Positions 7,962 to 16,349 of a DNA stretch of 64,000 nucleotides are shown one piece after another. The notes beneath the pieces were generated by a model. It worked only from the letters and a program-made list of their open reading frames with translations. It was not told the origin of the DNA and made no database searches. Source of the DNA: DASZIT01 sp963709665. Lineage in GTDB: Bacteria; Actinomycetota; Acidimicrobiia; Acidimicrobiales; RAAP-2. The stretch lies in assembly GCA_963709665.1 (NCBI GenBank), contig CAVPWU010000009.1:101968-165967 (forward strand), in the 5' to 3' direction. Numbering within the stretch: position 1 is the stretch's first letter; the number at the start of each line of letters is the position of its first letter. The position numbers were made by a program, and so were the translations under genes.

Positions 7962-8579
7962 CTATCCCTTGGGGAGGAAGAAGAGGCAGAAGTAGAGACC
8001 GATCCAGACGATGTCCACGAAGTGCCAGTAGTAGCTGACACCCTGGAACACCGCCGTCTCGCCGGGGTCGCCCTTGGGACCCTTCAGGCGGGCGAGGAGG
8101 AAGATCATGGCCACCAGGCCGAGGGTGACGTGCAGGCCGTGGAGGCCGGTCATGATGTAGAAGAGCGACCCGTAGGCGGTGTGGGTGGGGTTGGTGGCGT
8201 AGTGGTGGGAGAGCGTGATCCACTCGTAGAACTGGTTGGACACGAACATGGCACCCAGGACCAGCGTGGCCACCACCCACTTTTTGGCGCTGGCCCGTTC
8301 ACCCCGCTCCTGGTCCCAGACCGCCTTCTGCATGGTGAAGCTGGACGACACCAGGATGGCGGTGAAGATGCCGGCCTGGATGGTGTCGAGTTTGACCCCG
8401 GGCGGCGGCCAGATGGTGGCCCCGGACCGGATGGTGAAGTAGGCGGCGAACAGGCCACTGAAGAACATGACCTCGGAGCCCAGCCAGATCATCACGCCGA
8501 TGGCCAGCATGGGTGGCCGGTCGGGTCGGTGGCGCTGGCGCTGGGGGGTCGCCGCTTCGACGGCGAGGGCCTGAGTCAC
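7962..8579 (-). CDS. ctaE: Cytochrome c oxidase subunit III
   Basis: This 205-residue protein has five transmembrane helices of subunit III: GVMIWLGSEVMFFSGLFAAYF, AGIFTAILVSSSFTMQKAV, ATLVLGAMFVSNQFYEW, the GLHGLHVTLGLVAMIFLL signature and YYWHFVDIVWIGLYFCLFFL. Conserved Glu in SEVMFF and His in GLHGLHV are present. Subunit III stabilises oxidase turnover. Subunits I and II are not in the window; ctaE-qcrCAB clusters separated from them are normal in Actinomycetota. The GTG start has no Shine-Dalgarno and abuts a hairpin (8580-8600). Confidence 0.95.
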   Translation of the reverse strand: MTQALAVEAATPQRQRHRPDRPPMLAIGVMIWLGSEVMFFSGLFAAYFTIRSGATIWPPPGVKLDTIQAGIFTAILVSSSFTMQKAVWDQERGERASAKKWVVATLVLGAMFVSNQFYEWITLSHHYATNPTHTAYGSLFYIMTGLHGLHVTLGLVAMIFLLARLKGPKGDPGETAVFQGVSYYWHFVDIVWIGLYFCLFFLPKG

Positions 8580-8600
8580 GGCATCTTTCTAGCCGATGCC
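8580..8600 (-). promoter_or_regulatory. Hairpin abutting the ctaE start codon
   Basis: On the minus strand GGCATC and GATGCC pair across nine bases, and the second arm ends at the base before GTG. The only purine-rich segment that could act as a ribosome site (TAGAAAG) lies in the loop. A second inverted repeat GGGCCAA-N9-TTGGCCC lies at 8610-8632. Either translational control or chance in GC-rich DNA is possible. Confidence 0.4.
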
Positions 8601-8634
8601 GCGGGCCGAGGGCCAACTCGCGGGTTTGGCCCCG

Positions 8635-8689
8635 CCAGGCACGCCCCAGGCACGATCCGGTGACGGGAAGGTGACGGGAAGGTGACGGC
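8635..8689. repeat. Five 11-bp phased tandem repeats upstream of ctaE-qcrCAB
   Basis: Continuous 11-base units read CCAGGCACGCC, CCAGGCACGAT, CCGGTGACGGG, AAGGTGACGGG and AAGGTGACGGC. The ACG core and the G at position 4 are kept in all five. Spacing is about one helical turn, as expected for a regulator that binds one face of DNA. It sits 56 bases upstream of the ctaE start and just past the helicase stop. Confidence 0.5.
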
Positions 8690-8695
8690 CAGTCG

Positions 8696-10963
8696 TCAGT
8701 GTCGGGGGTCCAGCGCCAGGGGCGGCGCCAGGGACGACACCACCGTCAGACGCTGGGTCGGGCGGGTCAGGCAGACGTAGAGCGTCCGCAGCCCGCGGGC
8801 CGTCTCCCCGGCGATGACCGCCGGCTCCACCACCACCACGGCGTCGAACTCCAGGCCGTTGGCGGCGTCGGCGGCCAGCAGCACCAGCGGCTCCGACAGG
8901 CCGCCCCGGCGCATCCCCCGGGGGTCGGCCACCGGGGCACCCGCCCGGTCGAGGGCGTCGGCCAGGGCCGGCAGCATGGGCTCGGGGGCGAGCACCGCCA
9001 CCCGGCCCGGCGCCACCGCAGCCATCTCGGCGACCGCCTCCGCCGCCACCCGGTCGGCCAGCACCCCGATCGGGGCGCCGGTCGGCCCGTCGGGTCCCTC
9101 CACCGAGACCATGCGCGGGGCCACCCCGGTCCGGCGGACCGGGGTGGGGGGCGACAGCTCGGGGGCGGCCACCGCCAGGACCCGGGCGGCCACCTCGATG
9201 ACCTCGGCGGGGGTCCGGTAGCTCACGGTCAGCTCCACCGTCCGGGGGTCGCGCCGGTGGGGCAGGTGCTCGACGATCTCCGACCAGGTCCGGGGGGCCC
9301 AGGGTGCGGTGGCCTGGGCGATGTCACCCACCACGGTCATCGAGCCCGACAGGGACCGGCGGGTGAGCATCCGGAGCTGCAGGGGCGACAGGTCCTGCAC
9401 CTCGTCCACCACGATGTGCCCGTAGGTCCGGATGGCGTCGTCGGTGCCCCCGTTGCGGGGGCCCAGCAGGTTCCGGGCCTCGTCCACCAGGGCGGCGTCG
9501 GCCGCCGTCCAGGCCACCTCGTCGAACGACGTCGACCGGGGGCGGCGGAGCAGGGCCTGCTCGTCGGCCGACAGGACGTCCCGCCCGGCGGCGGCGATCA
9601 GCGCCGGCGCCCCGAACAGGTCGTGGAGCAGCTCGTGCGGGGAGAGCCGCGGCCACACCCGGTCGAGGGCGGCGACGAACTGGGGCACCCGCTGGAGCTT
9701 GCGGGAGAAGTCGTCGAGGTCGAACTCGTCCTCGGTCAGGGCGGACGGGTCCTCGTAGCCGGGGAAGCCGGTCACGGTGCTCCCCGCCGACAGGGACTGC
9801 TGGGTCTGGCGGGCCCGCTCGGCCAGCACCCGGACGATGGCCTGGGTGACCAGGCGCCGCCGCCCGTTGTGGGTGCCCGGGCGCCGCCGGGCCATCTGGA
9901 CGATCTCCCGGGTGTCGGCCGGGGTGAGCCGGAGGAGAAGGGCCCCGTAGGGGATGGCCACCTCCTCGGTGAGTGGCCGCTGCCGGGTACGGACCGCCCG
10001 GGCCACCACCCGGGCCATGCGGGCGTCGCCCTTCAGGCGGGCCACCTCGGCCGGCTCGGTGGCCCGGACCCGGATCTCGGGGACCAGCCCGGCCACGGTG
10101 GAGAGGGTGACGCCGGTCTCCCCCAGCGAGGGCAGCACCTGCTCGATGTAGCGGAGGAAGAGCGGGTTGGGCCCCACCACCAGCACGCCCTGCCGCTCGA
10201 GCGGGAACCGGTGGGTGTAGAGGAGGTAGGCGGCCCGGTGGAGGGCGACCGCTGTCTTGCCGGTGCCGGGCCCCCCTTGGACGACCAGGACGCCGGGGAG
10301 GGGCGACCGGATGATCTCGTCCTGCTCCCGCTGGATGGTGGAGACGATGTCGGTCATCCGGCCCGAACGGGCCCGGTCCAGGGCGGCCAGCAGGGCGGCG
10401 GGGCCGCCGATGGGCAGGTCGCCGACGATCAGCTCGCCGCCCTCCCCCTCCACCCGGGGCTCGCCGCCCGGGTCGGCGGGGACCGCCGAGAAGCGCTCGT
10501 CCTCCACACCCACCACCTGCCGGCCGTCGAGGGCCAGGTGGCGGCGGAGGACCAGGCCCTGCGGGTCGCGCCCGGTGGCCCGGTAGAACGGCTCGGCGAT
10601 GGGGGCCCGCCAGTCCACCACCAGCGGCTCGAGGTCGCTGTCGTGGATGGCCAGTCGCCCGATGTGGAAGACCTCGGGAGCCACGGTGTCCGAGGGGGGG
10701 CCGCCGGTGGTGGCCCCGTCGTGGACCGCCCGGTCGATCCGGCCGAAGGTCAGCGCCTGGTCACCGATGTCCAGCTGCTCGAGCCGGGCCATGCTGGTCC
10801 GCACGATGACGTCCCGCTCGGTGCGGGACTGGAAGGTCCCGCCCCGGCCGAGGTCGAGCACGCCGTCGCGCATCGACCGGGCGTCGTCCCGCATGGCGTC
10901 GAGACGCGCGTAGGCGAAGTCGACGAACTCCTGCTCGGCCTGGACGTCGCCCTGCACCCCCAC
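8696..10963 (-). CDS. HelD/HelR-like superfamily 1 ATPase
   Basis: This 755-residue protein has a charged N-terminal helical region (EQEFVDFAYARLDAMRDDARSMRD), a HelD-type insert DWRAPIAEPFYRA, Walker A GGPGTGKTA near residue 230, Walker B VVDEVQDLSPLQLRML, GDIAQAT, and a C-terminal domain ending in YVCLTRPTQRLTVV. This order fits HelD-family RNA polymerase-recycling ATPases rather than UvrD. In several Actinomycetota relatives (HelR) displace rifamycins. GTG at 10963 has GGAGG five bases upstream; the open frame beyond it is antisense to hemE. It is divergent from hemE. Confidence 0.85.
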   Translation of the reverse strand: MGVQGDVQAEQEFVDFAYARLDAMRDDARSMRDGVLDLGRGGTFQSRTERDVIVRTSMARLEQLDIGDQALTFGRIDRAVHDGATTGGPPSDTVAPEVFHIGRLAIHDSDLEPLVVDWRAPIAEPFYRATGRDPQGLVLRRHLALDGRQVVGVEDERFSAVPADPGGEPRVEGEGGELIVGDLPIGGPAALLAALDRARSGRMTDIVSTIQREQDEIIRSPLPGVLVVQGGPGTGKTAVALHRAAYLLYTHRFPLERQGVLVVGPNPLFLRYIEQVLPSLGETGVTLSTVAGLVPEIRVRATEPAEVARLKGDARMARVVARAVRTRQRPLTEEVAIPYGALLLRLTPADTREIVQMARRRPGTHNGRRRLVTQAIVRVLAERARQTQQSLSAGSTVTGFPGYEDPSALTEDEFDLDDFSRKLQRVPQFVAALDRVWPRLSPHELLHDLFGAPALIAAAGRDVLSADEQALLRRPRSTSFDEVAWTAADAALVDEARNLLGPRNGGTDDAIRTYGHIVVDEVQDLSPLQLRMLTRRSLSGSMTVVGDIAQATAPWAPRTWSEIVEHLPHRRDPRTVELTVSYRTPAEVIEVAARVLAVAAPELSPPTPVRRTGVAPRMVSVEGPDGPTGAPIGVLADRVAAEAVAEMAAVAPGRVAVLAPEPMLPALADALDRAGAPVADPRGMRRGGLSEPLVLLAADAANGLEFDAVVVVEPAVIAGETARGLRTLYVCLTRPTQRLTVVSSLAPPLALDPRH

Positions 10964-10979
10964 CGGAACCTCCGTTCTG

Positions 10980-11011
10980 CCCCTCCCGGCTGAGGGGAAC
11001 CCTTGATTGTA
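10980..11011 (-). promoter_or_regulatory. Promoter -10 box and leader hairpin of the HelD-like gene
   Basis: TACAAT (11011-11006) is a near-consensus -10 box. The predicted transcript then begins with a hairpin (stem CCCCTC/GAGGGG, loop of six, 10980-10997) before GGAGG and GTG. No -35 match or rifamycin-associated inverted repeat was seen. Confidence 0.45.
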
Positions 11012-11080
11012 TGCCCGCCCCGCCCCCCGTGCGTCCGGCGCCCGGGCCCGGGGGGCGACCACCGGCCCACGGCGCGGCGA

Positions 11081-11086
11081 TAGCGT
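11081..11086 (+). promoter_or_regulatory. -10 box TAGCGT of hemE operon, leaderless
   Basis: TAGCGT is followed by six bases and GTG at 11093 (another GTG is at 11090). No Shine-Dalgarno is present. It would drive hemE-hemH-hemG-lnt. Confidence 0.5.
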
Positions 11087-11089
11087 CAG

Positions 11090-12166
11090 GTGGTGCCCAC
11101 ACCCGCCGCCCGCCGCCACCAGGACTCCGCCTTCATCCGGGCGTGCCGCAGCCTGCCGGTGCCCCGGGTGCCGGTGTGGTTCATGCGCCAGGCCGGCCGT
11201 GCCCTCCCCGAGTACCGGGCCGCCCGCGGTGCGGGCAGCATCCTCGACGCCATCGCCCGGCCCGACCTGGTGGCGGAGCTGACCCTGCAGCCGGTCACCC
11301 GGTACGGCACCGATGCCGCCATCTTCTTCTCCGACATCGTGGTGCCGGCCGCCGCCATCGGCTTCGGGGTGGACATCGCCCCGGGCACCGGGCCGGTGGT
11401 GGAGCGACCCTTCCGGTCCAAGGAGGACCTGCAGCGGCTCCGCCCCCTCGACCCCGAGGCCGACACCCCCTACGTGCTCGAGGCGGTCCGCCTGCTGGCC
11501 GGGGAGCTGGCCGTGCCGCTGATCGGCTTCGCCGGCGGTCCCTTCACCGTGGCCAGCTACCTGGTGGAGGGGGGCCCGTCCCGCAACTTCACCAAGGTCA
11601 AGGGGCTGATGCACGGCGACCCGGCCCTGTGGCAGGCACTGATCGAGCGGCTCACCGACCTGAGCCTGGCCTCCCTGCGCTCCCAGCTCGATGCCGGGGC
11701 CAGCGCCGTGCAGGTCTTCGACAGCTGGGCCGGCATCCTGGCACCCCACCACTACGAGGCGCTGGTGCTCCCGGCCACCCGGCGGCTCTTCGGCGAGCTG
11801 GCGGACAGCCACCCGGGGGTCCCCACCATCCTGTTCGGGGTGGGGACCGGGGAGCTCCTGCCCCTGATGGCCACGGCCGGGAGCACGGTGGTCGGCATCG
11901 ACTGGCGGGTGCCGCTGGACGACGCCCGGCGGCGGGTGGGCCCGGCGGTGGCCGTGCAGGGCAACCTCGACCCCGCCCTCTGCCTGGCCGGCCCCGAGGT
12001 GGCGGCGGCGGAGACCCGGGACGTCCTGGCCCGGGCGGGGACCGCGCCGGGCCACATCTTCAACCTGGGCCACGGCGTGCTGCCCGAGACCGATCCGGCC
12101 GTCCTGGAGCACGTGGCGCACGTGGTCCACACCGAGGGGGTCGCCGGGGTCGGTGCGACGACGTGA
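11090..12166 (+). CDS. hemE: Uroporphyrinogen decarboxylase
   Basis: This 358-residue enzyme converts uroporphyrinogen III to coproporphyrinogen III in the cytosol. The family hallmarks are VPVWFMRQAGRALPEYR near residue 30, FFSDIVVPAAAIGFGVDI with the catalytic Asp, GFAGGPFTVASYLVEGG, VQVFDSWAGIL and FNLGHGVLPETDP near the C-terminus. Length is standard. Two consecutive GTG codons could start it; the second (11093) has ideal leaderless spacing from TAGCGT. It begins a plus-strand operon with hemH, hemG and lnt through four-base overlaps. Confidence 0.96.
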   Translation: MVPTPAARRHQDSAFIRACRSLPVPRVPVWFMRQAGRALPEYRAARGAGSILDAIARPDLVAELTLQPVTRYGTDAAIFFSDIVVPAAAIGFGVDIAPGTGPVVERPFRSKEDLQRLRPLDPEADTPYVLEAVRLLAGELAVPLIGFAGGPFTVASYLVEGGPSRNFTKVKGLMHGDPALWQALIERLTDLSLASLRSQLDAGASAVQVFDSWAGILAPHHYEALVLPATRRLFGELADSHPGVPTILFGVGTGELLPLMATAGSTVVGIDWRVPLDDARRRVGPAVAVQGNLDPALCLAGPEVAAAETRDVLARAGTAPGHIFNLGHGVLPETDPAVLEHVAHVVHTEGVAGVGATT

Positions 12167-13110
12167 GCGCTCCGGGAGCCCCGCCCATCGGGGTGCTGGT
12201 GATGGCCCACGGCACCCCCGCCCGCCCCGGGGACATCGAGCCCTTCTACACGTCGATCCGTCGGGGTCGGCCGCCCACCCCCGAGCTCCTGGCCGAGCTG
12301 ACCGCCCGGTACGAGGCCCTGGGCGGGGTCTCCCCCCTGGCCCAGCGCACCCGGGCCCAGGTGGACGGCCTGGCCGCCACCCTCGACTCCGTCGCCCCCG
12401 GCCGGTACCGGGTGGCCTACGGGGCCAAGCACACCGACCCGACCATCGAGGAGGCCGCCGCCTCCCTGGTGGCGTCCGGGGTGGGCACGGTGATCGGGAT
12501 CGTGCTGACCCCCCACCAGTCCTCCCTGGGGTCGGGGGAGTACCTGCGCCGGGCGGCCGCCGCCCTCGACGACTCCCCCGTCCGGTTCGTGCCCGTCCCC
12601 TCGTGGCACCGGGCGCCGGGGCTGGCCGCCCTGCTGGCCGGGCGCACCGTGACCATGGTGGACGGGCTGGCCGGGTCGGGCGGGGTGCCCACCCAGGTGC
12701 TGTTCACCGCCCACAGCCTCCCCGAGCGGGTGGTGGCCGAAGGGGACCCCTACCCCGACCAGGTGGGCGAGTCGGCGTCGGACATCGCCGGGCTGGCCGG
12801 CCTCGACCACCGCCCCGGGGTGGCCTGGGGGGTGGCGTGGCAGAGCGCCGGGCGCACCCCGGACCCCTGGATCGGCCCCGAGCTGCTCGACGAGATCCGC
12901 CGGCTGGCCGCCGCCGGGGTGGCCGGGGTGGGGGTCTGCCCGGTCGGATTCGTCAGCGACCACCTCGAGGTCCTCTACGACCTCGACCTCGAGGCCGCCG
13001 GGGTGGCCCGCTCGGTCGGGGTGGCCTTCGCCCGGACCCCGTCGCTCAACGACGACCCGGAGTTCCTGGCCATTTTGGCCGGGGTGGTGACCGCCACGGT
13101 GCCGACGTGA
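12163..13110 (+). CDS. hemH: Ferrochelatase (proto- or coproporphyrin type)
   Basis: This 315-residue enzyme inserts Fe2+ into the porphyrin. Visible features are GVLVMAHGTP, AKHTDPTIEEA carrying the catalytic His, VLFTAHSLPERVV, and VCPVGFVSDHLEVLYDLD with the conserved Glu. In Actinomycetota the enzyme usually acts on coproporphyrin III (CpfC), but chdC is not in the window to confirm it. Only one Cys is present, so it lacks the [2Fe-2S] cluster of mycobacterial homologues. GTG overlaps the hemE stop (GTGA). Confidence 0.92.
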   Translation: MSAPGAPPIGVLVMAHGTPARPGDIEPFYTSIRRGRPPTPELLAELTARYEALGGVSPLAQRTRAQVDGLAATLDSVAPGRYRVAYGAKHTDPTIEEAAASLVASGVGTVIGIVLTPHQSSLGSGEYLRRAAAALDDSPVRFVPVPSWHRAPGLAALLAGRTVTMVDGLAGSGGVPTQVLFTAHSLPERVVAEGDPYPDQVGESASDIAGLAGLDHRPGVAWGVAWQSAGRTPDPWIGPELLDEIRRLAAAGVAGVGVCPVGFVSDHLEVLYDLDLEAAGVARSVGVAFARTPSLNDDPEFLAILAGVVTATVPT

Positions 13111-14600
13111 GCCGGTCCCGCCGTCCGGTGGTGGCGGTGGTGGGCGGGGGGATCGCCGGGCTGGCCGCCGCCTGGGAGCTGGTGGCCGGGGCGGGCGACG
13201 ACCACCCCGAGGTGCACGTGGTGGAGGCCGACCGGCGGGTGGGGGGCAAGGTCCGGTCCGCCGAGTTCGGCGGCCGGACGGTCGACCTGGCCGCCGACGC
13301 CTTCCTGGCCCGGCGTCCCGAGGCGGTGGAGCTCTGCGAGGAGCTCGGGATCACCGACCGGCTGGTCCCCGTCGGGGCGTCCGGGGCGTCGATCCTCGCC
13401 CGGGGCCGGCTCCGCCCCATGCCGGGCGGGTTGGCGCTCGGGGTCCCCACCCGCTGGCTGAGCCTGGCCCGGTCGGGCATCCTGAGCCCGTCGGAGCTGC
13501 TCCGGGTGGCCACCGACCTGGTGAAGCCCCACCTCGGTACCGGGGAGGGGTTCGGCGACCGGTCGATCGGCGACCTGGTCGGCGAGCGCCTGGGGCGGCC
13601 GGTGGTGGAGCGCCTGGCCGATCCGCTGATCGGGGGGATCCACGCCGGCTCGGTGGACGGGCTCAGTGCCGCCGCCATCTTCCCGGTGCTGATCGCGGTG
13701 TCCCACCAGTCGGGCAGCTTCATGCACCGGCTGGGGCGCACCCAGGCCGCCCAGGCGGCGGCGCCGACCACCCTCGAGGACGGGACCCCCACCCCGGTGT
13801 TCTGGTCCCTCCGCCACGGCACCGCCAGCCTGGTCGGCCACCTCGACGACCAGCTCCGTCGCCGGGGGGTGACGGTGCGGACCGGCACCCCGGTGGAGGC
13901 CCTCACCCGGGTGGACGACGGCGCCGGGGGCCGGTGGTGTCTGGCCCTCGGCGGGGGGGCCGGGACCCTGGAGGTCGACGGGGTGGTGGTGGCGGTCCCC
14001 GCCGCCCGGGCCGCCCCCCTGTTGGTGGCCCACGCCCCGCAGGCGGCCGGCCTGCTGAGCACGGTGGAGTCGGCCTCGGTGGCGGTGGTCACCCTGACCG
14101 TCCCCGACCGGGCGGTGGGGCGTCCCCTCGTGGGGACGGGGTTCCTGGTCCCCCGGACCACCAGGGTGGACGGTCGGCCGGCGCTGATGACCGGGTGCAC
14201 CTATCTCGGACGGAAGTGGCCCCACCTGGCCCGCCCCGGCGAGGAGCTCCTCCGGGTCTCGGTGGGTCGGGACGGCGACGACCGGGCCGACGGCCTGGGG
14301 GACGAGGAGCTGGTGGCCTCGGCCTTCGGCGAGCTGGCCACCGTGCTGGACATCTCCGGGCCGACCCTCGACAGCCGGGTCACCCGGTGGTCGGACGCCT
14401 TCCCCCAGTACCGACCGGGCCATCTCCTCCGGGTGGGGAGCATCGAGCGGGCGGTGGCCGAGCTCCCGGGCCTGGCGCTGGCCGGCGCCGCCTACCGGGG
14501 GGTGGGCATCCCCGCCTGCATCGGGAGCGGTCGGGCCGCCGCCCGCTCGGTCCTCGGCTCGCTGGTCGTCGGACCGGGGCCGGGCCAGCGGACCGGGTGA
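13107..14600 (+). CDS. hemG: FAD-dependent porphyrinogen oxidase (HemY/CgoX type)
   Basis: This 497-residue flavoprotein carries VAVVGGGIAGLAAAWEL for FAD binding, EADRRVGGKVRS, and a C-terminal LALAGAAYRGVGIPACIGSGRAAA that closes the FAD site. It oxidises proto- or coproporphyrinogen using O2. Substrate choice follows that of the adjacent hemH and is probably coproporphyrinogen. No membrane anchor is evident. GTG overlaps the hemH stop, and the stop overlaps lnt. The symbol follows Gram-positive usage (hemG/hemY/cgoX). Confidence 0.92.
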   Translation: MSRSRRPVVAVVGGGIAGLAAAWELVAGAGDDHPEVHVVEADRRVGGKVRSAEFGGRTVDLAADAFLARRPEAVELCEELGITDRLVPVGASGASILARGRLRPMPGGLALGVPTRWLSLARSGILSPSELLRVATDLVKPHLGTGEGFGDRSIGDLVGERLGRPVVERLADPLIGGIHAGSVDGLSAAAIFPVLIAVSHQSGSFMHRLGRTQAAQAAAPTTLEDGTPTPVFWSLRHGTASLVGHLDDQLRRRGVTVRTGTPVEALTRVDDGAGGRWCLALGGGAGTLEVDGVVVAVPAARAAPLLVAHAPQAAGLLSTVESASVAVVTLTVPDRAVGRPLVGTGFLVPRTTRVDGRPALMTGCTYLGRKWPHLARPGEELLRVSVGRDGDDRADGLGDEELVASAFGELATVLDISGPTLDSRVTRWSDAFPQYRPGHLLRVGSIERAVAELPGLALAGAAYRGVGIPACIGSGRAAARSVLGSLVVGPGPGQRTG

Positions 14601-16228
14601 CCACCGCACCACCCCCGACGGTCACCGACCCGGAGGGGGGCCGAGAGGTGCCGGGGGCGGGTGGGGCCGCCGACCCCGGCCCCCCCGCCGCCCCCCGCCG
14701 GCGGGGGGCGGTCGCCGTGCCCTCCCTGGCCGCCGGGGTGGGCCTGGCCCTCTCCCTGCCCCCCTGGGGGGTCTGGATCCTGGCCTTCCCCTCGGCCGGC
14801 CTCCTCTGGTGGCGGCTGGGCGGACTCCGGCCCCGGACCCGGCTGTGGGCCGGGTGGCTGGCGGGCCTGGGGCTCTACCTCCCGGGCCTGGCCTGGGCCC
14901 GTTCGTTCACCTTGGCCGGGGCGGTGGTGCTGATCGGGGTGGAGGCCCTGTTCACGGCGGTGGCCTGCCTGGCCGTGCCGGGCGGACCCCTGGTGGCCCG
15001 GGCCCTGGCCTTCCCCGCCGCCCTCACCCTGGCCGAGGCGGCCCGGATGGCCTGGCCGTTCGGCGGCCTCCCCCTCGGGGGGGTGTTCCTGGGCCAGGCC
15101 GCCGGCCCGGTGCTGGGCGTCGCCCGGCTGGGCGGCCCCCTGGGCCTCACCCTGATCGTCTACGCCGGGGGGGTGGCGGTGGGGGCCCTGGCCGAGGCGT
15201 CGCTCCGGGCGGTGAGGGATGGTGGCCGGGCGAGCGGTGGCCGGTGGCTGACCGGCGGGCTGGCGGCGGCCGTGGTGGTGGTGGTCACGGTGGTGGCCGC
15301 CGGGGCGCCGGACGGCGGTCCGTCGGTGGGGGCGGTGACCACCGCCGCCGTCCAGGGTGGCGGGGTGCGGGGGTTCCGCAAGTCACAGGTGGACCCGGCC
15401 ACCGTCCTGGCCAACCAGCTGGCAGCCACCCGGGAGCTCCAGCAGCTGGACCACGGACACGCCCCCGCCCTGGTCCTGTGGCCGGAGGACGTGGTCTCCC
15501 TGGCCACCCCGTTGGGCCGGTCGCCGGAACGGGAGGCACTGGCCGCCCTGGCCCGCCGCCTCCGCACCACCCTGGTGGTGGGGATCACCGAGACGGTGTC
15601 GACCACCGCCTTCCGCAACGAGGTGGTGGCCTGGGGCCCCGACGGCACGCTGGTGGCCAGGTACGAGAAGGTCCACCGGGTGCCCTTCGGCGAGTACGTG
15701 CCCGACCGCGGGTTCTTCGCCCACCTCGGGAACCTCTCGGCCGTCCCCCTCGACGCCGTCCCGGGTGCCGGCACCGGCCTGCTGGACACGCCGGCCGCCC
15801 CCCTCGGGGCGATGATCTCCTTCGAGGTCTTCTATGCCGACCGGGGGCGGTCGGCGGTGCGGGCCGGCGCCCAGCTGCTCATCGTCCCCACCAACACCTC
15901 CTCCTACGCCGCCGCCCAGGTCCCCACCCAGGAGATCGCCGCCTCCGAGGTCCAGGCCGTGCAGCAGGGCCGGGACCTCCTCCAGGCCGCCCCCACCGGG
16001 TACAGCGCGGCCATCACCCACCGCGGGGTCCTCCTCACCCGCTCGGTCCTCGGCCGGCGCCAGGTGGTGCTGGCCACGCTGGCCCGGCGCTCGGGCACCA
16101 CGGTCTACGTCCGCTTCGGCGACCCGCCGGTCCTGCTGCTGGGGGCGATCGGCCTGGTGGTGGCCTGGGGAATCCGGGGGCGCCGCCGGCGCCGGGGGTG
16201 GTCTGGATCGGCGACGTCCACCGACTAA
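14597..16228 (+). CDS. lnt: Apolipoprotein N-acyltransferase-like protein with Ser in place of catalytic Cys
   Basis: This 543-residue protein has N-terminal membrane helices followed by a nitrilase-like domain, as in Lnt, which adds the third acyl chain to lipoproteins. Glu297 (LWPEDV) and Lys358 (RYEKVHRVPFGEYVP) match two of the catalytic triad. The third residue, normally Cys in ICYE or ICWE, is Ser408 in MISFEVFY. The following segment (LIVPTNTSSY) fits Lnt. A nucleophile change should weaken or alter activity unless it is a lineage form. GTG overlaps the hemG stop; co-transcription with haem genes is unusual in function. Confidence 0.85.
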   Translation: MTTAPPPTVTDPEGGREVPGAGGAADPGPPAAPRRRGAVAVPSLAAGVGLALSLPPWGVWILAFPSAGLLWWRLGGLRPRTRLWAGWLAGLGLYLPGLAWARSFTLAGAVVLIGVEALFTAVACLAVPGGPLVARALAFPAALTLAEAARMAWPFGGLPLGGVFLGQAAGPVLGVARLGGPLGLTLIVYAGGVAVGALAEASLRAVRDGGRASGGRWLTGGLAAAVVVVVTVVAAGAPDGGPSVGAVTTAAVQGGGVRGFRKSQVDPATVLANQLAATRELQQLDHGHAPALVLWPEDVVSLATPLGRSPEREALAALARRLRTTLVVGITETVSTTAFRNEVVAWGPDGTLVARYEKVHRVPFGEYVPDRGFFAHLGNLSAVPLDAVPGAGTGLLDTPAAPLGAMISFEVFYADRGRSAVRAGAQLLIVPTNTSSYAAAQVPTQEIAASEVQAVQQGRDLLQAAPTGYSAAITHRGVLLTRSVLGRRQVVLATLARRSGTTVYVRFGDPPVLLLGAIGLVVAWGIRGRRRRRGWSGSATSTD

Positions 16229-16349
16229 TCTCCCTCATCCGACGGGGCGGCGTGGCGTGGACCGCCAGGCCCCGGGCATGGTCGGCCGGGGGGCACCTGC
16301 GTCCGACGGAACCGAATCATCCGCTGACGAGGAACGAGGGGAGCACCCG

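Noticed and set aside
10964..11080. Rifamycin-associated element upstream of the HelD-like gene
   Set aside because: The only inverted repeat is CCCCTC/GAGGGG, which does not match the known GGGGCTTGC-type element.
10964..12130. N-terminal extension of the HelD-like frame across hemE
   Set aside because: The extension is antisense to hemE and reads as His/Gly/Gln-rich shadow. A GGAGG-preceded GTG exists at 10963.
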